Source: Circinella umbellata
Taxonomy: Eukaryota > Mucoromycota > Mucoromycetes > Mucorales > Lichtheimiaceae
DNA length: 64,000 bases
Direction of reading: 5' to 3'
Assembly: GCA_025093555.1 (NCBI GenBank)
Contig: JAIWNF010000002.1
Coordinates: forward strand, 1,459,115-1,523,114
Of this stretch, positions 35,246-49,100 are shown piece after piece. The position numbers were made by a program, and so were the translations under genes. Positions within the stretch are counted from its first letter, which is position 1. Each line of letters opens with the position of its first letter. The notes under the pieces were generated by a model. That model was not told the origin of the DNA. It saw only the letters and a list, made by a program, of their open reading frames with translations, and searched no databases.

Positions 35246-36203
35246 GATTGTAAATTTATATTTATAGACACTAGTTACAACAGAAAGTTCAAAAGAAAAA
35301 AAAGAATTGATTCGAATAAGTGCGGAGTAAGTAAAGCCTCAAGTGCATTATACATTTTAGTTGTCTATTATCATACTAAATGACATATTTTTGAAGGAGC
35401 GTAGCAATTTAAAAGTATTCCTGTGATATCTCGTTGAATTATGGATCGTACAAAGATTTACTCGATATATAAGCATCACATAGTCTTTAATTACGATGGG
35501 TAACCCTCGGTATCATGAACTTGATCCTTCTTTTGTTTTTTTTTAGTTTGCTCAAGTTTTAGTTTATAAACATAAAAAAGCTTTTTATAGTTTCTCCAAT
35601 TCCTTACTTGACACTAACTCTCATCTTGAATTAACCATATCATGTATAAATATACAAATACGTAGAGTGACTATTTTATACTTAAATCAAAACTTTTATG
35701 TGGGAACTTTCTCTAGATACGTAATATATAAGTCTCTATTAACTTTACACTAAAATATTTACAACGTTGTTATGCCAATCCTATCCATTCAACAAGTTTT
35801 ATTTTTCTAGCCATGGATCGGGTAGTCATTTCTGTATATTTATTAAACAAAATACAAATAGAGCAACGGGTTCTTTAAAAAAAAAACCCGTCTTTTTTTT
35901 TTTTGAATAACATATGATGATCGTTGAGCGCGAAAAAAAAAAAGCGTTGTAAAAGTGTATGGTGCATTTACGTTTATATATTTAATCCCAATTAATTTGT
36001 GATTGGATCAGCTTCACTTAGCGTTGAAAAATTTATAAAAAACCGACTCAATAGAAAAAAAAAAACCTTTCTCTAATCAATAACTCTCTTTTTCTTCTTT
36101 TATATCTTTTATAAAAAAAAAAAAACCTAAACTCCCTGCAAGTTTTCCTTAGCCATCTTTAACGAATAGCAGGAACTTAAAAAAAGAAGAACCAACAATT
36201 TAC
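35246..36203. other. divergent intergenic region between LST8 and eIF5-mimic gene
   Basis: Shared 958-nt upstream region of two divergent genes. Contains several A/T runs and, near 36050-36180, a CTTTTTCTTCTTTT-type pyrimidine tract ahead of the plus-strand start. No clear TATA box or specific factor site was identified. Confidence 0.45.
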
Positions 36204-38083
36204 ATGAATTCTACCCAATCTACGGCTACAACCAATACTAAACCTGCTTTGCATGGTGTCAAAATAAAGCAAAGAAAAGTAAAGTTATTTTTAGTTTTTT
36301 TTTTAAAAGAGATAAAGGGCTATGAAATATTAGTAGTAGTAGTAGTAGTAAAAAATACAAGAGGCTTATTCATTTTACTAAAAAAAAACATTGTTTGCTC
36401 TCTTCTACTTTTTTTTTAATTAGGGTGTTCAAAAAGCAACAGCCAAGCACGAACCTGAAGGTAAGAAAAGATGAACAATCCAACATGTTAATTTATTTAT
36501 TTATTTACCTTTTTTTTTTTTTTTTTTTTTTTTTTACTTAGTATTCAGGGATCAATTATTGCAACAATTGAATACTGTCGAAAAAAATAACTTTGACGAA
36601 ATCTCGGCCAAACTTGACGTTGCCGGAAACACTTTAGAATATCGTAAATACGCTGAGACTCTTTTTGAAGTTCTTATTATTGGTGGTATTGTTGGTAAGT
36701 TTTACTAGTTATTTTCTTTATTTTAAAAAAAAAATAAAAAGAGAAAATTGGAGACTTGCAAAGAAGGAGGGGAAAAAGGAGGTAATACATTTCTGTGTGT
36801 ATCTATGTATTTTGTGTTTTTCTAATAAAGTGTATAATATATTCTAGAACCTGGAGGTATTATTAATGATAGCGCTGAACGCAGTTCGTTCAGTATCTTT
36901 TCTGCCGCTGAAGATGCAGATATCATCAAACAACATGTTAATGTGCTTAATAAACTCATTCGCCGTTACAAGTACTTGCAACGGTCACTTGAAGATACCC
37001 TCAAGCATGTTTTGCAATTTATTAACAAGTGGCAATCGGCCGAAACTAGCAAGCTTGCTATGGCAACCGGTTACATCATCACGAGTCAGCTTACGAGCGT
37101 CTCCGTCTTAAAGGTCTTGTTAAAGGATTACTTGGTTAAAGATGGTGCTTCGTTAGAGTTTGCAACCAATGTGTTCCGAACCATCCTTAGCGAACAGTCT
37201 ATTGACCAATTTGGCAAGATGCTCATTAGTTCCGGTATGGATTCCAAGCTGATCGATTTGTTCCCTCCAAACAAACGTGAGGAGGATTGTCTTGCTCGTC
37301 ATTTCGAGGCTGAAGATATGAAACAACTCGTTGGTTTCCATCAAAAGAATCTCAAAGATTCAGTTAAGGGAGAGTTTTTGGTCAAACTCAAGGACATGAT
37401 GTCCGAAGAATCCAAGTCTACTGAGGTTTGTATTTTTTTTTTTTTTCAATTTTGTTTACTTTTTTTAAACTGGAGGATAGGAGTTGGATTGAAAAAAAAA
37501 GATCTTCAGTATCTTTTTTTTAAGAAGTTTTTTACTTATACTTAATATTATATAGGTGGTGACATATGTTAAACAAATTATGAAAGAAAATGGTTTAGAT
37601 GAACCTGAAGTTATCCAAATTGTTTGGTTATCAGTCATTGGTACTGTTGATTTAATTAATGCTAGACCTGATCAAGTAGAAATTCAAGCTTTGCGCGCCA
37701 TCAAGGTAATTTTTTTTTTTTTTTTTTTTTGCATAAACAACTATCTTAAAGGGAAAACTAATTAATTTTCTTTTCTTTTATATATATATAAATAGGCCTG
37801 GGCTACCGTTTTGGAAGCATTCACATCTTCTCCAAAGACTGAAGTTGTACTTTTGCAAAGAGTTCAAATTACTTGTTATGAAGATGCAAAATTAACAAAG
37901 TTTTTCCGTCAAATTGTTCAAGTCTTGTATCAACATGACGTATTGTCGGACAATGCAATTATCTTTTGGGCAGATAAAGCTCATAAGCCTCAAGGAAAGA
38001 CTGTCTTTTTGAAGCAAATGGAACCCTTTGTTAAGTGGTTACGTGAAAATGAAGATAGTAGTGAAGAAGAAGACGATGATTAA
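36204..38083 (+). CDS. eIF5-mimic protein (BZW/5MP family, W2 domain)
   Basis: Exons 36204-36278, 36424-36460, 36542-36694, 36848-37425, 37556-37705 and 37796-38083 give 426 residues (family ~420). N-terminal part: FRDQLLQQLNTVEKN, YRKYAETLFEVLIIGGIVEP and GGIINDSAERSSFSIFSA, typical of BZW1/2. The middle is HEAT-like (LNKLIRRYKYLQRSLEDTL). The C-terminal W2/eIF5C domain has aromatic/acidic boxes (ILYQHD-like VQVLYQHDVLSDNAIIFWAD) and an acidic tail WLRENEDSSEEEDDD. Known role: 5MP proteins bind eIF2 and eIF3 and compete with eIF5, raising the stringency of start-codon choice. The DEAD/GAP half of eIF5 is absent, as expected. No odd features. Confidence 0.93.
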
Positions 38084-38415
38084 AACATAAAAATTCCATG
38101 TTAAATAAACATAAATAAATTTTTTCGTTTTTTTTACTATTTTTAAGCCTTTTTTTTTTTGTGTATATATTTTATATATTTTTAATTTTTTTTTTTTAAA
38201 AAAAAAAACAAAGAACGACAAAAGTGTTGTCTTTATGAAATGAACTATAGGTAAAAAAAAAAGAAGTTTTTTTTTTTATCTTTTTAAAAAAACTATGGGA
38301 AAAAAAAGTATATAAAAAAGAAATATAGAAGAAAAAGTATGTATGTATGTCTGTGAGTGTGTGTGTTAAGAAAACTAAAAGAGAAAAGAAAAGAAATTAC
38401 GAAAAGAAGATGCTA

Positions 38416-41400
38416 TTATGCTTTAGGACTTGGTGTTTTGTCAGTAACTTCGCCTTCTTCCTTTGTGTCATCAGCAGGTAGCATAGGTTCATCCTTGTCT
38501 ACTTCTGTTGGTTTTTCTTCTGTTGATGATGATTTACCAACAGATGATAATGATGATGGTTTTGGTGATGTAGCAGTAGTAATAGGCGTTGAAACTTCTT
38601 GTTTTGATTCATCCAGTTTTTTGGATGTCTCCTCTTGTTTTTTACCTTCCTCAGGATCTGCAGGTCTCGGTCGCTTACTTTCTTGTTCTTCTTTTTCATC
38701 TTCCAATGCACGTTTTTGATTGATATTGGTACCATTATTATTATTACTATTACTAGCATTACTACTTATATTACTATTACTATTATTGTTATCTTGTGCT
38801 GATGGTTGTGGTGAAGTACGTTCTCGCTCTCCCTGTTGTTGTTCCTCAGGTTTCTCTACTTGTTTTTTTGGAGATGCTTGCTGAGGAGATTCTTGTTGTT
38901 GTTGTTGTGGTTCTTGTGATGGAGATGATTGTTGCTGTTGTTGTTGTTGTTGGCCTCCTCCACCCATACTTAATAAAGTGTTTGCAGCACTTTCATCATA
39001 ATCTTCATCAACCCTTCGAGTAGCTGGTTCCTTTGATGGTTCGGAAACAGCATTATCAGCTGCTGATACAATAGTGCTAGAAGATTCCTTTGGCTGTTCT
39101 TCTAAAGATCGTTGAGGTTGCTCTTGCTCTCGCTTCACTTCCTGATGTACTACTGATTGTTGTTCCGTTTGTAAGTGTGGTGATACAGGGCGTTTTTCTT
39201 GTTCTTTAGTTTCTTCATTTACTCTTGGTAATTCATTATTAGTAGTAGGTGCTGACATTGCTACATCACGAGGTGCTTCTTCTTGTGGTGGTGGAGCTGG
39301 TGCTGGCACCTGCGAAGAAGGTGGGGGAGATCGAACTTGATGACGCGATGGAGCTTCCTGGTGATGATGATATTGTTGTTGGTGCTGATGATGAGATTGT
39401 TGAGGTTGTGTTGGTGGTGGTGGAAGCGATGGTGCCTGTTGTTGATGGTGATGATGACGTGGACGATGTTCATCATGTTCCAATCCCTTTTCAGCAATAG
39501 GAGGGATACTATTGTTAGTAGTAGGTGTATGAGGTGCTGCTGGACGATATAATCGTGGAGACTCATTCTCTTGTTTCACCTGTGGTGTATGATGTTGCAC
39601 AGGTGATGCATGTTGTGGGGGAGGTGGTAATTGTTCTCCAGGATAATCTCTACGACCATAAGGTGATTGACTCGATGGTCTAGGAGCATGACGATTATTA
39701 CTATCTTCGCGTCCAATAGGTGATCGAGGCATTGGTGGTGGTGGATGTTGTTGATGAAGTTCTTCGCGATGAGATACGTGAGGTGAAGCATGTGTACTAT
39801 GTGGAGAATGCTGCGATGGTTGTTGTACCTCTTGATGGTGGTGATGTGGCGATTGCCACATGCCACGTGGTTGAAGTGAAGAAGATGAAGATGAAGTTGT
39901 TGCTGGACGTCCATTACTATCAGCATGTTCATGCTTCATATAGGGCGAATGACGTACAGACGCATGATCGGCTTGTGGGCTTGGTTGATAAGGTGCCGAT
40001 GTAGGTGGAGGTGGTGGGGGTGGTGTTTGACGTGCGCCAGTGCGTGCATCTTCGGGAATAATTGGATTCATTTGAGAGCGATCAGAAGGTGTAGGTGCTT
40101 GACCACCGCCAATACCAGGAATACGGACATCTTCACGTTGTACAGGTTGCTGACTTGCTGAAGAAGGATATTGAGAATGAAGGCCGGAAGGACGGCGATC
40201 AGCAGGTTGACCACCTAAAGCAGGAAGGTCGCGTCCTCCTTGAGCATTACCGTTTTCGTGTGTTGGCATGTTGTTTGCAGGTAATAATGGTGTAGATGCA
40301 CGTTCTTCACCAGGACGAACAGCGCCACCAGTAGTTGCTGTACCAGGAGCGGGAGCAGCACCGCTTCCGCTACCGCTAGTACTGTAAGCGGACATGCTAG
40401 ATAAAGATGGTCCGGGAGCCGACTAGTGTTGTACAATAAACTCGATTAATATCAATTATTACTAAATTTCCCCCATTTTCTGTATTTGTTCATCCTCCCT
40501 GTATCTCTCTCTTCTCAAAAAAAACTTTCTTTTCCCAGCTTTAATCCTAAGTCACGTTTTAACACTCGTTATTCACTACTTTTAGTACCTGATTATATGG
40601 AGCACCATTCAGTGGTTGAGCACCTGGACCAGTTTGATATTGATTTGGATTACTTACATCACGAGGAGCTGGTGCACTGCCCGCACTAAGCCATACCCAA
40701 AATAATCCTCATTAGTTACTATCTACACTGTATCGAAAGAAAAGCAAAGATAAAATGACTTACACTTGAGAAGATTGAACGGATTGTGATTTACGTAATA
40801 ATTCCAAACGTTGTTTAATATGTGGATTAGAAGGATCCAATTCCGCTGCGCGTTGATATGCATCCAGTGCATCCTGTACTTGATTATTGCATGATTCGTA
40901 CAAAGTACCAAGGTCGTACCACACTTCACTAATGTAAGGATTAAGTCGAATTGCCCGACTATAAGCGTCCAATGCGTCACGATACTATTATATTATAATA
41001 ATAAAATATTTAAGATGAGTTAGATCAATAATATTAATTCCATCAAATTCTCTTCAGAACCAAAAAGTAAAATTTTTGTTATATTTGTCAAAATACACAA
41101 AACCCAAAACAAATCTTTCACTTTTCTTCTTTGTTACCCTATCCTTTTAAAATGTTCATCCTATCCTCAATTTGTTACCTGATTGATTTGATAATAGAGA
41201 ACACCAATAGAACACCAAAATGTGGGGTTACGCGCGTCACGATACACTGCTTGTTGATAAGCTTCATAGGCCTTATTGTAATTTTGTTCTGCCATGTAAC
41301 ATCGACCCAAAAGATACCATGATTGGGCATCGTTGCTGTCTGATTTTAATGAACGTGTCAAGTATTGAATTGCCAATGTTTGATTGCAGAATGAAGTATT

Positions 41401-42171
41401 TTGTTGGTGATATAACCAGCCCAATTGTTGTAAAACCTTAGCATGATCGGGATTCTCAGCCAATACGCGTTCGTATGCTTCCTTTGCCAACTCATACTAA
41501 AAAGAAAATTGATAATATTTTTTTTATTGTTGTCAATTCAACAAAATAGAAATCAATTAATTTAAATGTTCGTTTGTATTCTGACTCCCACTCCTTCTTC
41601 TTTCTTTTTTATCCCCCTATATTATAATTATTCTTATTGATTTCTTTTTTACCTCCTTTTGTTGTTCGTAGACATGACCAGTTTGGAACCAAATATCAGA
41701 TTCAGTTAAAGGACGTGGTGGTGTTTGAAGAATATAACGGAAGCACTATTATATATAAATATAAATAAATTAATAAGCAACAAGGAGAATAAAATAAATA
41801 AGAATAAGAGAAAGTAGAAAGTGTACCTGAAGAGATAGTTCAAATTTTTGTTGTTGTTTGTATATAATACCCAACCGAAAGTAAATTTCATTTGCTTTTT
41901 CGAATTTCGGATCCATTTTCATAACGGCTGAAAAGGCTTCTTCTGCGTGTTCAAGGGATCCATAACGATCATAAAGTATACCGATTCCGTACCAGAGTTT
42001 CGGATCCTATATATATTGAGTTTAGTGTCCCCGTAGTAACAATAAAAACAATACATTAACATCTGTTGTCTCCCTTTCCCCATACTACTTTCAACTTATA
42101 ATGATCTACCAAACAAATCGTCATTTTCCTCCCCCTTACTTTTCATAACCCTCTAATAAACTTAAGTACAC

Positions 42172-42207
<36 letters not shown>

Positions 42208-42914
42208 TATAACAACACAAATAAGTTTATACCTTTGGATTTGAAAGATGATACAACGCTTGTTGATATGCATGATACGCATCTTGCAGGTTATCCATCA
42301 TGAGATAACAGTGACCTAATGCTGCCCATGTCTCACCATTATTTTCTTGAATCCCTAAAATTCGTTTAAAGTATTCAACAGCCTATATTATTGTCGTTAT
42401 TATTAAAATAAAAAGATAAAAGACAAAGTTAGTGAAATAATAATTATAATAATCGTTATATAAACAAATTATAACGTTGCTTCACTATAGATTTTCATTT
42501 ATTATTTACCCTTCCAAATTGTTCGCGACCTCGACATAACGACGCGATCTGAGTCAATGCAGGGACTGAAAAAGGATTATGTCTTAAAGCCGATTCATAA
42601 CAACTAGTTGCCTTGTCGTAATCTGTCATCATTTCCGCAAGATTACCTATTATTATATCGATTAGTTAGAAAAAAAAAGTTTTATTTCAAAACAAAAACG
42701 ATAATAACAATAAAAAAGAATCATTATTATTTTTACCCATTGACAACCACGTTTGTTCATTAACAGCAGCAAGCTTTTGAGCAGCAGTTTGTGGGGGTGG
42801 CTGCTGTGATTGTTGTTGTTGCTGTTGTGGTTGTTGCTGTTGTTGTTGTTGTTGTTGTGAAGGCGGCTGCACGGATGGTGGTTGGTGCTGCTGCTGTGGA
42901 GTCGTTGCAGCCAT
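38416..42914 (-). CDS. CYC8: Cyc8/Ssn6 general transcriptional corepressor (TPR protein)
   Basis: Nine minus-strand exons: 42914-42737, 42646-42510, 42382-42233, 42006-41827, 41745-41653, 41496-41179, 40984-40764, 40685-40589 and 40422-38416. They join to 1126 residues. Residues 1-45 are Gln/Pro-rich. Residues ~50-405 hold about ten tetratricopeptide repeats, e.g. WAALGHCYLMMDNLQDAYHA, LWYGIGILYDRYGSLEHAEE, VLQQLGWLYHQQN, SWYLLGRCYMAEQNYNKAYE and EVWYDLGTLYESC. The remaining ~720 residues are disordered and rich in Gln, His, Pro and Ser, ending in an acidic KDEPMLPADDTKEEGEVTD tail. Known role: forms the Cyc8-Tup1 corepressor, with the TPRs binding Tup1 and DNA-bound repressors. Length and TPR spacing match the family. 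The antisense of the long last exon has open frames that are only composition shadows. Confidence 0.95.
42175..42202. repeat. (CA)n microsatellite in a CYC8 intron
   Basis: About 13 CA units, lying in the intron between the exons ending at 42233 and starting at 42006. Confidence 0.9.
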
Positions 42915-44437
42915 GGTCTATTATTTCCATGACATAAATTTACATAATTAGATTTATTTATTTATTTAATTTTTTTCATATAGACATCCCTCAAATATGA
43001 ATCGTCAAAAAATTTAAAAGAAAAAATGGTTCTAAACACGCTTTATATAATATATAATAATAATAATGAACACCTTCTTGTATGTATTTTACACTTTACC
43101 TGTCAAGGGAAGTTTGGGGGGTGTGGAGAAAAGATTTAGAATACGAAAAGGGGTGTATTGTTTTTTTTTTAGGTGTATATTGATTTTTAATTTACAAAAA
43201 AAAAAACAAGAAATCAAGGGATCAGAAAAAAAAAGGGAGAAATTAAAAAAAAAAAAATAAAGCGCGAGGGGTGTTGTATAATAAAATGTAAAAGAAGAAG
43301 TAAGAAAGAACTTTTTACTACAAGATGAAAGAAAGAAAAAAGAGTAAAAAAAGAACAAAAATAAAAATAAAAAATAAAAAAAACGAGTACGCTTCTAACA
43401 CAGCCGCCTTCTACCAAAGAAAAAAAAAATCCTCCCTTCCCTTTTCCTAACCCCCCCCCTCTCGTTCTGGTTGTTACTTTTCACACTTGCACTACTACAC
43501 ATACATTTAACACTGCTTTTCAAAAAAAAAAAGTTTACACGGGTCTGAACATTGACAAAACCATCATCTTTTTCTTTATTGAAATGCCGCTATATATTTT
43601 CTAATTAGGTATATGATCGCTTTTTTTTTATGTGAAAAAACGGGTGTGCGTGAAAATCCCTTTCTCTTTCTCTCACTCACATAACGAACCTTTTTTTTTC
43701 CCGACAACCATCAAGAAAAATCCAAATCAACCTGGGTAACCAAAAATTGATTACTTGTTGCACCCTTTTTTTATTATTATTATTTCGTGACCATGGTAAT
43801 AATAATCAATATTAATATATCTAAGGAGACTGCGCATAACAACGTTTAATAAAAAAGTGTAACAATAGTTACAAAATAGCTTATTCTGCATGTAAAATAA
43901 TAAAAAGTAGTGTGGGGAGGTTTAATTGATCTGACGCTTCCGGAAAAAGTGACGGCATATTTTTATTTTATTTTTTTCAAACGGCTTGGGAGTATATTTT
44001 ATATAGGCTTTTTTGGCAAATAAGAAAAACTTCAGTTGTAAAATGATTAAATCAATTTAGAATTATTATTATTGTAGTTGCTATTAGATACATTATATTT
44101 AAAAAAAAAAAAAAGCCAAATCCCGTGTGAAAAATTTAAGTTTGTTATATGTGGTATTGAACTATCAGGCTTGATGATATGCAAGAGTATGTATCAATGC
44201 ATCTGCGTTATGCTATGTGCATGTCTTATCTCTCTATTTGTATTTGTGGCTGCAAGGGGCTTTTTCTTAGTTCATACATTTTTTATGTCTGTTGAGTTTT
44301 TTTTTTCTTATCACACAACTTTTCCTTCTGGTTTCAGCATAATAAGCTCATTATTTTAATTTCTTTCGATCAATTATTTTCTGTTTTGTTTATATATTAC
44401 AAATTCCCTTCAGTTAACTATTTTCTCCTCTTGATTT
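42915..44437. other. upstream region of CYC8 and far upstream of GLN1
   Basis: Rich in A and T runs and purine tracts (43130-43420), with no supported gene. Short hydrophobic frames (e.g. 44078-44359) look like chance. Confidence 0.45.
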
Positions 44438-44708
44438 TGATAAACTATAATATATAAAAATAAAACACTTTTTTCCTATTTATGGAAAGAAGGAGAATCA
44501 ATTGATAAACAACAAAAACTTATGAATGGGTAAAGATTGATAAGAAAATTCAATTGTCAAATGTCCGAACCTTACTGATATCACACCTTTTTCCTCTCAC
44601 CAGATAAGTTGTGTCACTGTGATGTCCCGAAATTTATTATCAAAACAAAAAGGAGTTTAATGCTGCTGTCTATCAATTCGAAAAAAAAAAAGTATATAAA
44701 ACCTATCA
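44438..44708 (+). promoter_or_regulatory. GATA-site cluster and TATA box upstream of GLN1
   Basis: HGATAR-type sites on either strand: TGATAA 44438-44443, TGATAA 44503-44508, TGATAAG 44538-44544, AGATAAG 44602-44608, and CTATCA (complement TGATAG) at 44670-44675 and 44703-44708. A TATATAAA box lies at 44693-44700, about 80 nt before the ATG. In fungi, glutamine synthetase genes are known targets of nitrogen GATA factors (AreA/Gln3 type). Regulation here is inferred. Confidence 0.6.
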
Positions 44709-44780
44709 GTTTTTTTTAGACTCTTTTTTTTCCTCTTTACTTTTTTTACATCATCCAATTATTCTCTTTTTAATAAAACA

Positions 44781-46149
44781 ATGGCAGTTATCTCTAATGC
44801 AACTATACTTGAAAAATATTTAAACCTTGATCAACGAGGTTCTGTCCAAGCAGAATATATTTGGATTGATGGTTTTAATCAATTACGTTCCAAAACGAAA
44901 ACCCTTTTCAAAGTACCTACCGATGTCACAGAATTATCTGAATGGAACTATGATGGATCATCCACTGGTCAAGCTGAAGGTCATGATTCTGATATTTTAT
45001 TAAAACCTGTTGCTATGTTTAATGATCCATTCCGTGGAAATGACAATAAACTTATTCTTTGCGAAACTTACAATCCAGGTAAAAATAATAAAAGCTCATA
45101 GTAGTATTATTAAAATCATATGTATGTGACTAAACATGTATATATTTTATATGTAGATGGTACTCCACATGCAACCAATTTCCGTTATTCTTGTAAAAAG
45201 GCGATGGATACTTATGCTCATACTAAACCTTGGTTTGGTATTGAACAAGAATATATGTTTATGGATCCTGAAACAAATCGTCCTTATGGTTGGCCACGCA
45301 ACGGTTATCCGGAACCACAGGTAATTGATAGAAAAAAAAAATTAGATTAAATATCTCTCTTTCTTTCCCTTCGTTATCTTATCTATCATGCCGCATTTTT
45401 TCTTGGGGGTAGTGGGGGATTTTTTTTTTCTCCACTTTCTAATATCTGACCAATGAAATTTTTCTTTTAGGGCAAATATTATTGCGGTGTTGGTGCAGGC
45501 AAGATTTTCGGACGAGATATTGTTGAAGCACATTATCGTGCTTGTTTATTCGCTGGTGTTAATATTTCGGGTGTAAATAGTGAAGTTGCACCCGGACAAT
45601 TCGAATATCAAGTAGGTCCTTGTGAAGGTATCGATATGGGGGATCATTTATGGATTGCTCGTTATATTCTTGAACGTGTTGCAGAGGATTTTGCTGTCGG
45701 TGTCACTATTCATCCTAAACCCGTTCAAGGTGACTGGAACGGTGCCGGTTGTCATACCAGTAAGTTTAATTGAAATTTTTGAATCGATCTCAATAATCGA
45801 GATGAGATCTGACGTATGACTTTTTATTCGATTAGATTATTCAACTGAAGAAATGCGAGAAGAAGGTGGTTTAGCAGCTATTGAAAAAGCTATTGAAAAA
45901 ATGAGCTTAAAACATTTTGAACATATCGCTGTATATGGTGAAGATAATGATCAACGTTTGACAGGCAAACATGAAACTGGCCATATCGGTGCATTTTCTT
46001 ATGGTATTGCTAATCGTGGTGCTTCTATTCGTATTCCTCGCCATGTTGGCAAGGAAGGCAAAGGTTATATGGAAGATCGTCGTCCCGCTTCCAACATTGA
46101 TCCTTACCGAGTAACTGAGATTATTCTCGAATCTTCATTAGGTCCTTAA
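44781..46149 (+). CDS. GLN1: glutamine synthetase (eukaryotic GSII)
   Basis: Exons 44781-45078, 45157-45320, 45471-45759 and 45836-46149 give 354 residues, the usual GSII length. All signatures are intact: [20 protein letters not shown] (beta-grasp entry), [11 protein letters not shown] with the metal-binding Glu residues, [31 protein letters not shown] (ATP/flap region), [12 protein letters not shown], and [20 protein letters not shown] with the catalytic Arg/Glu cluster. Known role: ATP-dependent amidation of glutamate with ammonium, cytosolic, the main entry of nitrogen into glutamine. Intron borders are GT-AG. The promoter carries several GATA motifs and a TATA box. No unusual features. 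Confidence 0.97.
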
Positions 46150-49100
46150 ATCATAACACTATTACAATTACATCTTCTCGATTCTTACCTCTCTCCTTTT
46201 TCTTTTCCTTTGCATATTACTTTTACCAATCTTTTAAAACTTCATTATCATTAGTATTTCAATTTGGGAAGATGAAAAAAAAAATCTCTTTCAAAGAACA
46301 AACGTTTCAGTATACCTCTTTTTTTTCATCTTTTATTTTTCTTTCTTTCTTTCATCACATTAAACGCTTTTTTTCCCTCACATCGATAAAATAATTATAG
46401 TTATACGTCTACCTTTTTTTTAATCTGTTGTGATGGTTGTAATTTTTTTTTTTTGTTATCAATCAATTTCGTTTTCTTATCACTACACTATTTTTTTTTT
46501 GAGTTACATTTTTGAAGTGATCAACTCATTTTTATTGGTTGATCTTTTTCTTTCTTATTTTATATCAAAGAAAAGCTTCACACACAACCAATAAAGATGG
46601 GGATTTATGCAACGTCGAAAAAAAATTCATCTTATCTTTTAGGAGTGGGAGGCTAAACGATCAAGTTGATTAGATTTCAACCTCAGCTTTACACACTTCC
46701 CTGTTACTACAAATTAATTATCATGAAAGAATATCCAATGCGATAGAGTATACAAAATACTTATTGATGTGAAAATGATGTGATAGTAAAATGAAGTATG
46801 ATAAAAGATTACTACGTATTATAGGATTAGATTTTTTTTTTTTGCTTTACTCATGATAGACAGCTTCAAGTGAGAAAGATTATGCATAGATATTATATTG
46901 ATAATATCGTCCATCCTTGTCCTTCGCCGTCATCGCTGCCATGTCCATATCTTTACTCAAAACAGAAACAATTTACTTATCGCCAATGAGAAAAAGTTAA
47001 AAAAAATTATTGGTAACAATAAATAATCTGCTATTATACATTTTATATCTAATCTTTTTTATTTATTTATATGATAATTGGATCATGAGAAGCACGCCTC
47101 GTACTTTATCTTTGAGATGTTTAATGGATAAGTGTAAGTTGTACGTACGTTTTTAGTGGATTGAATGATATCACTATCAGCAATCACATATCTAACATGT
47201 CTAGACAATCATACATAGTGATACATGAATTCTTAGCAAACAAGTTGATATTTCATCGTTATCTATAAAAATCCAAATAACCATACACAAATCCTTAAAT
47301 TATTTTTTACAATAATTGTCTCCGCACACTTACAGAATAGTTTTGATGAAGTTGATATCGGGGTACGCCCTGGTATGTGGGATGACTAATAGAAAAAGGA
47401 GAAGATGTAGGTATTACATAACAATTTGCCACCTTACCTCAACCCCTTAATATAATTTCGAGGTACAAGACACCACGCTTTTTGTCATTTCCTTTTTCTG
47501 TTCTATATTTGCTTACGTATGTATTTAATTTAGACGTATATTATTGACTACTACTCGTCAGGTATAAAAAAATTATACATGTCAGTCCACTTTTAGTCAC
47601 GTGATATATCCACTCGCCTTAAAGAAAGCAAACCAAGACTGTCATCGATATATACAGACCTGCATCAATAATTGTGGCGCTATCTATAATTATAGGTATG
47701 TATGGTGCATACTGCTTATAACCGTTAAAACCTTATTTTGTTTGAAATTAAGTAATTTTTTAAACTCCTCGGTACATTATATATCCAGGATGAAGTATAC
47801 ATATAGCAATAATTATCGATTGAAGAAAATCATGAACAATAAGTCAAAGGGTATAATGGGAATTGCATAACAATTAGTATACTTGATAACTAGCTTATAA
47901 GCTTTTTTTCTACCCTTTATTTTCCCAATATGCCTCAACATATTATAAAAAGGAATTGTGAAATGACGAGACTGAAAAATCACTTTACTATCCCTTTAAC
48001 TCAACAATAGGTACAACTGAAATTCTATCAAAACTAAAAAATCAGACAAGGTGTTCCTTAAAGGTGGAAGTAAATAATAGTGCTCTTGAAGAGCAATTAT
48101 AATTACTTTAATCAACCATATATATAAACACTTAATGTATTTTAATATTTTGTTTTATTTTATCTATGAACGGTATAATGATGGTTGTTGGTTGATGTTT
48201 TAATAATAAAACTAAACTAAAAAAAAAAAATAAAGACTATATATTTATGTTTTTTTGTCTTTAATAATGTGAATGTTCCTTCTTGTTAACAGGTTGTCTT
48301 GCTTCTATACTAACTGTTATATAGATATACTATCACTCTATTAAGAAAGTTTATCCGGATTTTTATGATACACAAATCCATCATATACGGGTAACACACT
48401 GCTATTCACTGTTCGAAATATGTGAGCCCCCCCAGCCAAATGACCAAAATTTCAAATGCTTATAACTTTTTTCACAATTGATATTTTTTAAGTCTGTCGC
48501 ATTAAACTTGTTTTTAATACTCTTCTTTATGCATTTAATGTGAAGCTTCGGTAAAAAAAATGATGTTTGGCAGATGGAGATACCTTTTGAAAAATGTAGT
48601 CGGAGCTGAATTTTTTAACGGTTATAGCAACATAAGGGGAATTAGTTGCTCAACGATCAATTTCCAGTACTGAAGTAACATCATTTTCGTAAGCTAAATT
48701 TCTTCATATTTGGTATAAGCATATACCCAGTGCTAATTGCCATATATACCGATATACTGTTATGTACTTGGCTGATAATACATACATATGCTTCCTATTT
48801 TTTCTTCATATTACTAATGACTTTTAATGATTCCTGTTATTGTGTGTTATACCATCTACAAAAATATAAAATTGCTTCTTACTAAAAGATGAGAATCATT
48901 AGATAGTTTTTTTAGTATACATAATATACTATACGTTGAGACAGTAAATGACTCCATCAGCTGAGTGACTCTTGTACGATTCAATATTCACGAGTCTCAT
49001 ACGTATAAATCAAAAAGTTAAATTTACAGGAATTCGTTGGAATCAAATATGTATGATCTATCAACATTATGATGGCTACTTTTCTTTTCTACAGATAATG

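Noticed and set aside
35062..35247. Ala/Val-rich plus-strand frame opposite the LST8 N-terminus
   Set aside because: Mirror of the poly-Gln run, not an independent gene.
38796..40161. Open plus-strand frames rich in Val/Leu/Trp opposite the CYC8 last exon
   Set aside because: They are complements of CAA/CAC/CCT-rich codons in the disordered CYC8 tail; no start context or domain.
43089..43417. Phe/Leu-rich minus-strand frames
   Set aside because: Translations of purine/pyrimidine tracts upstream of CYC8; typical low-complexity artefacts.
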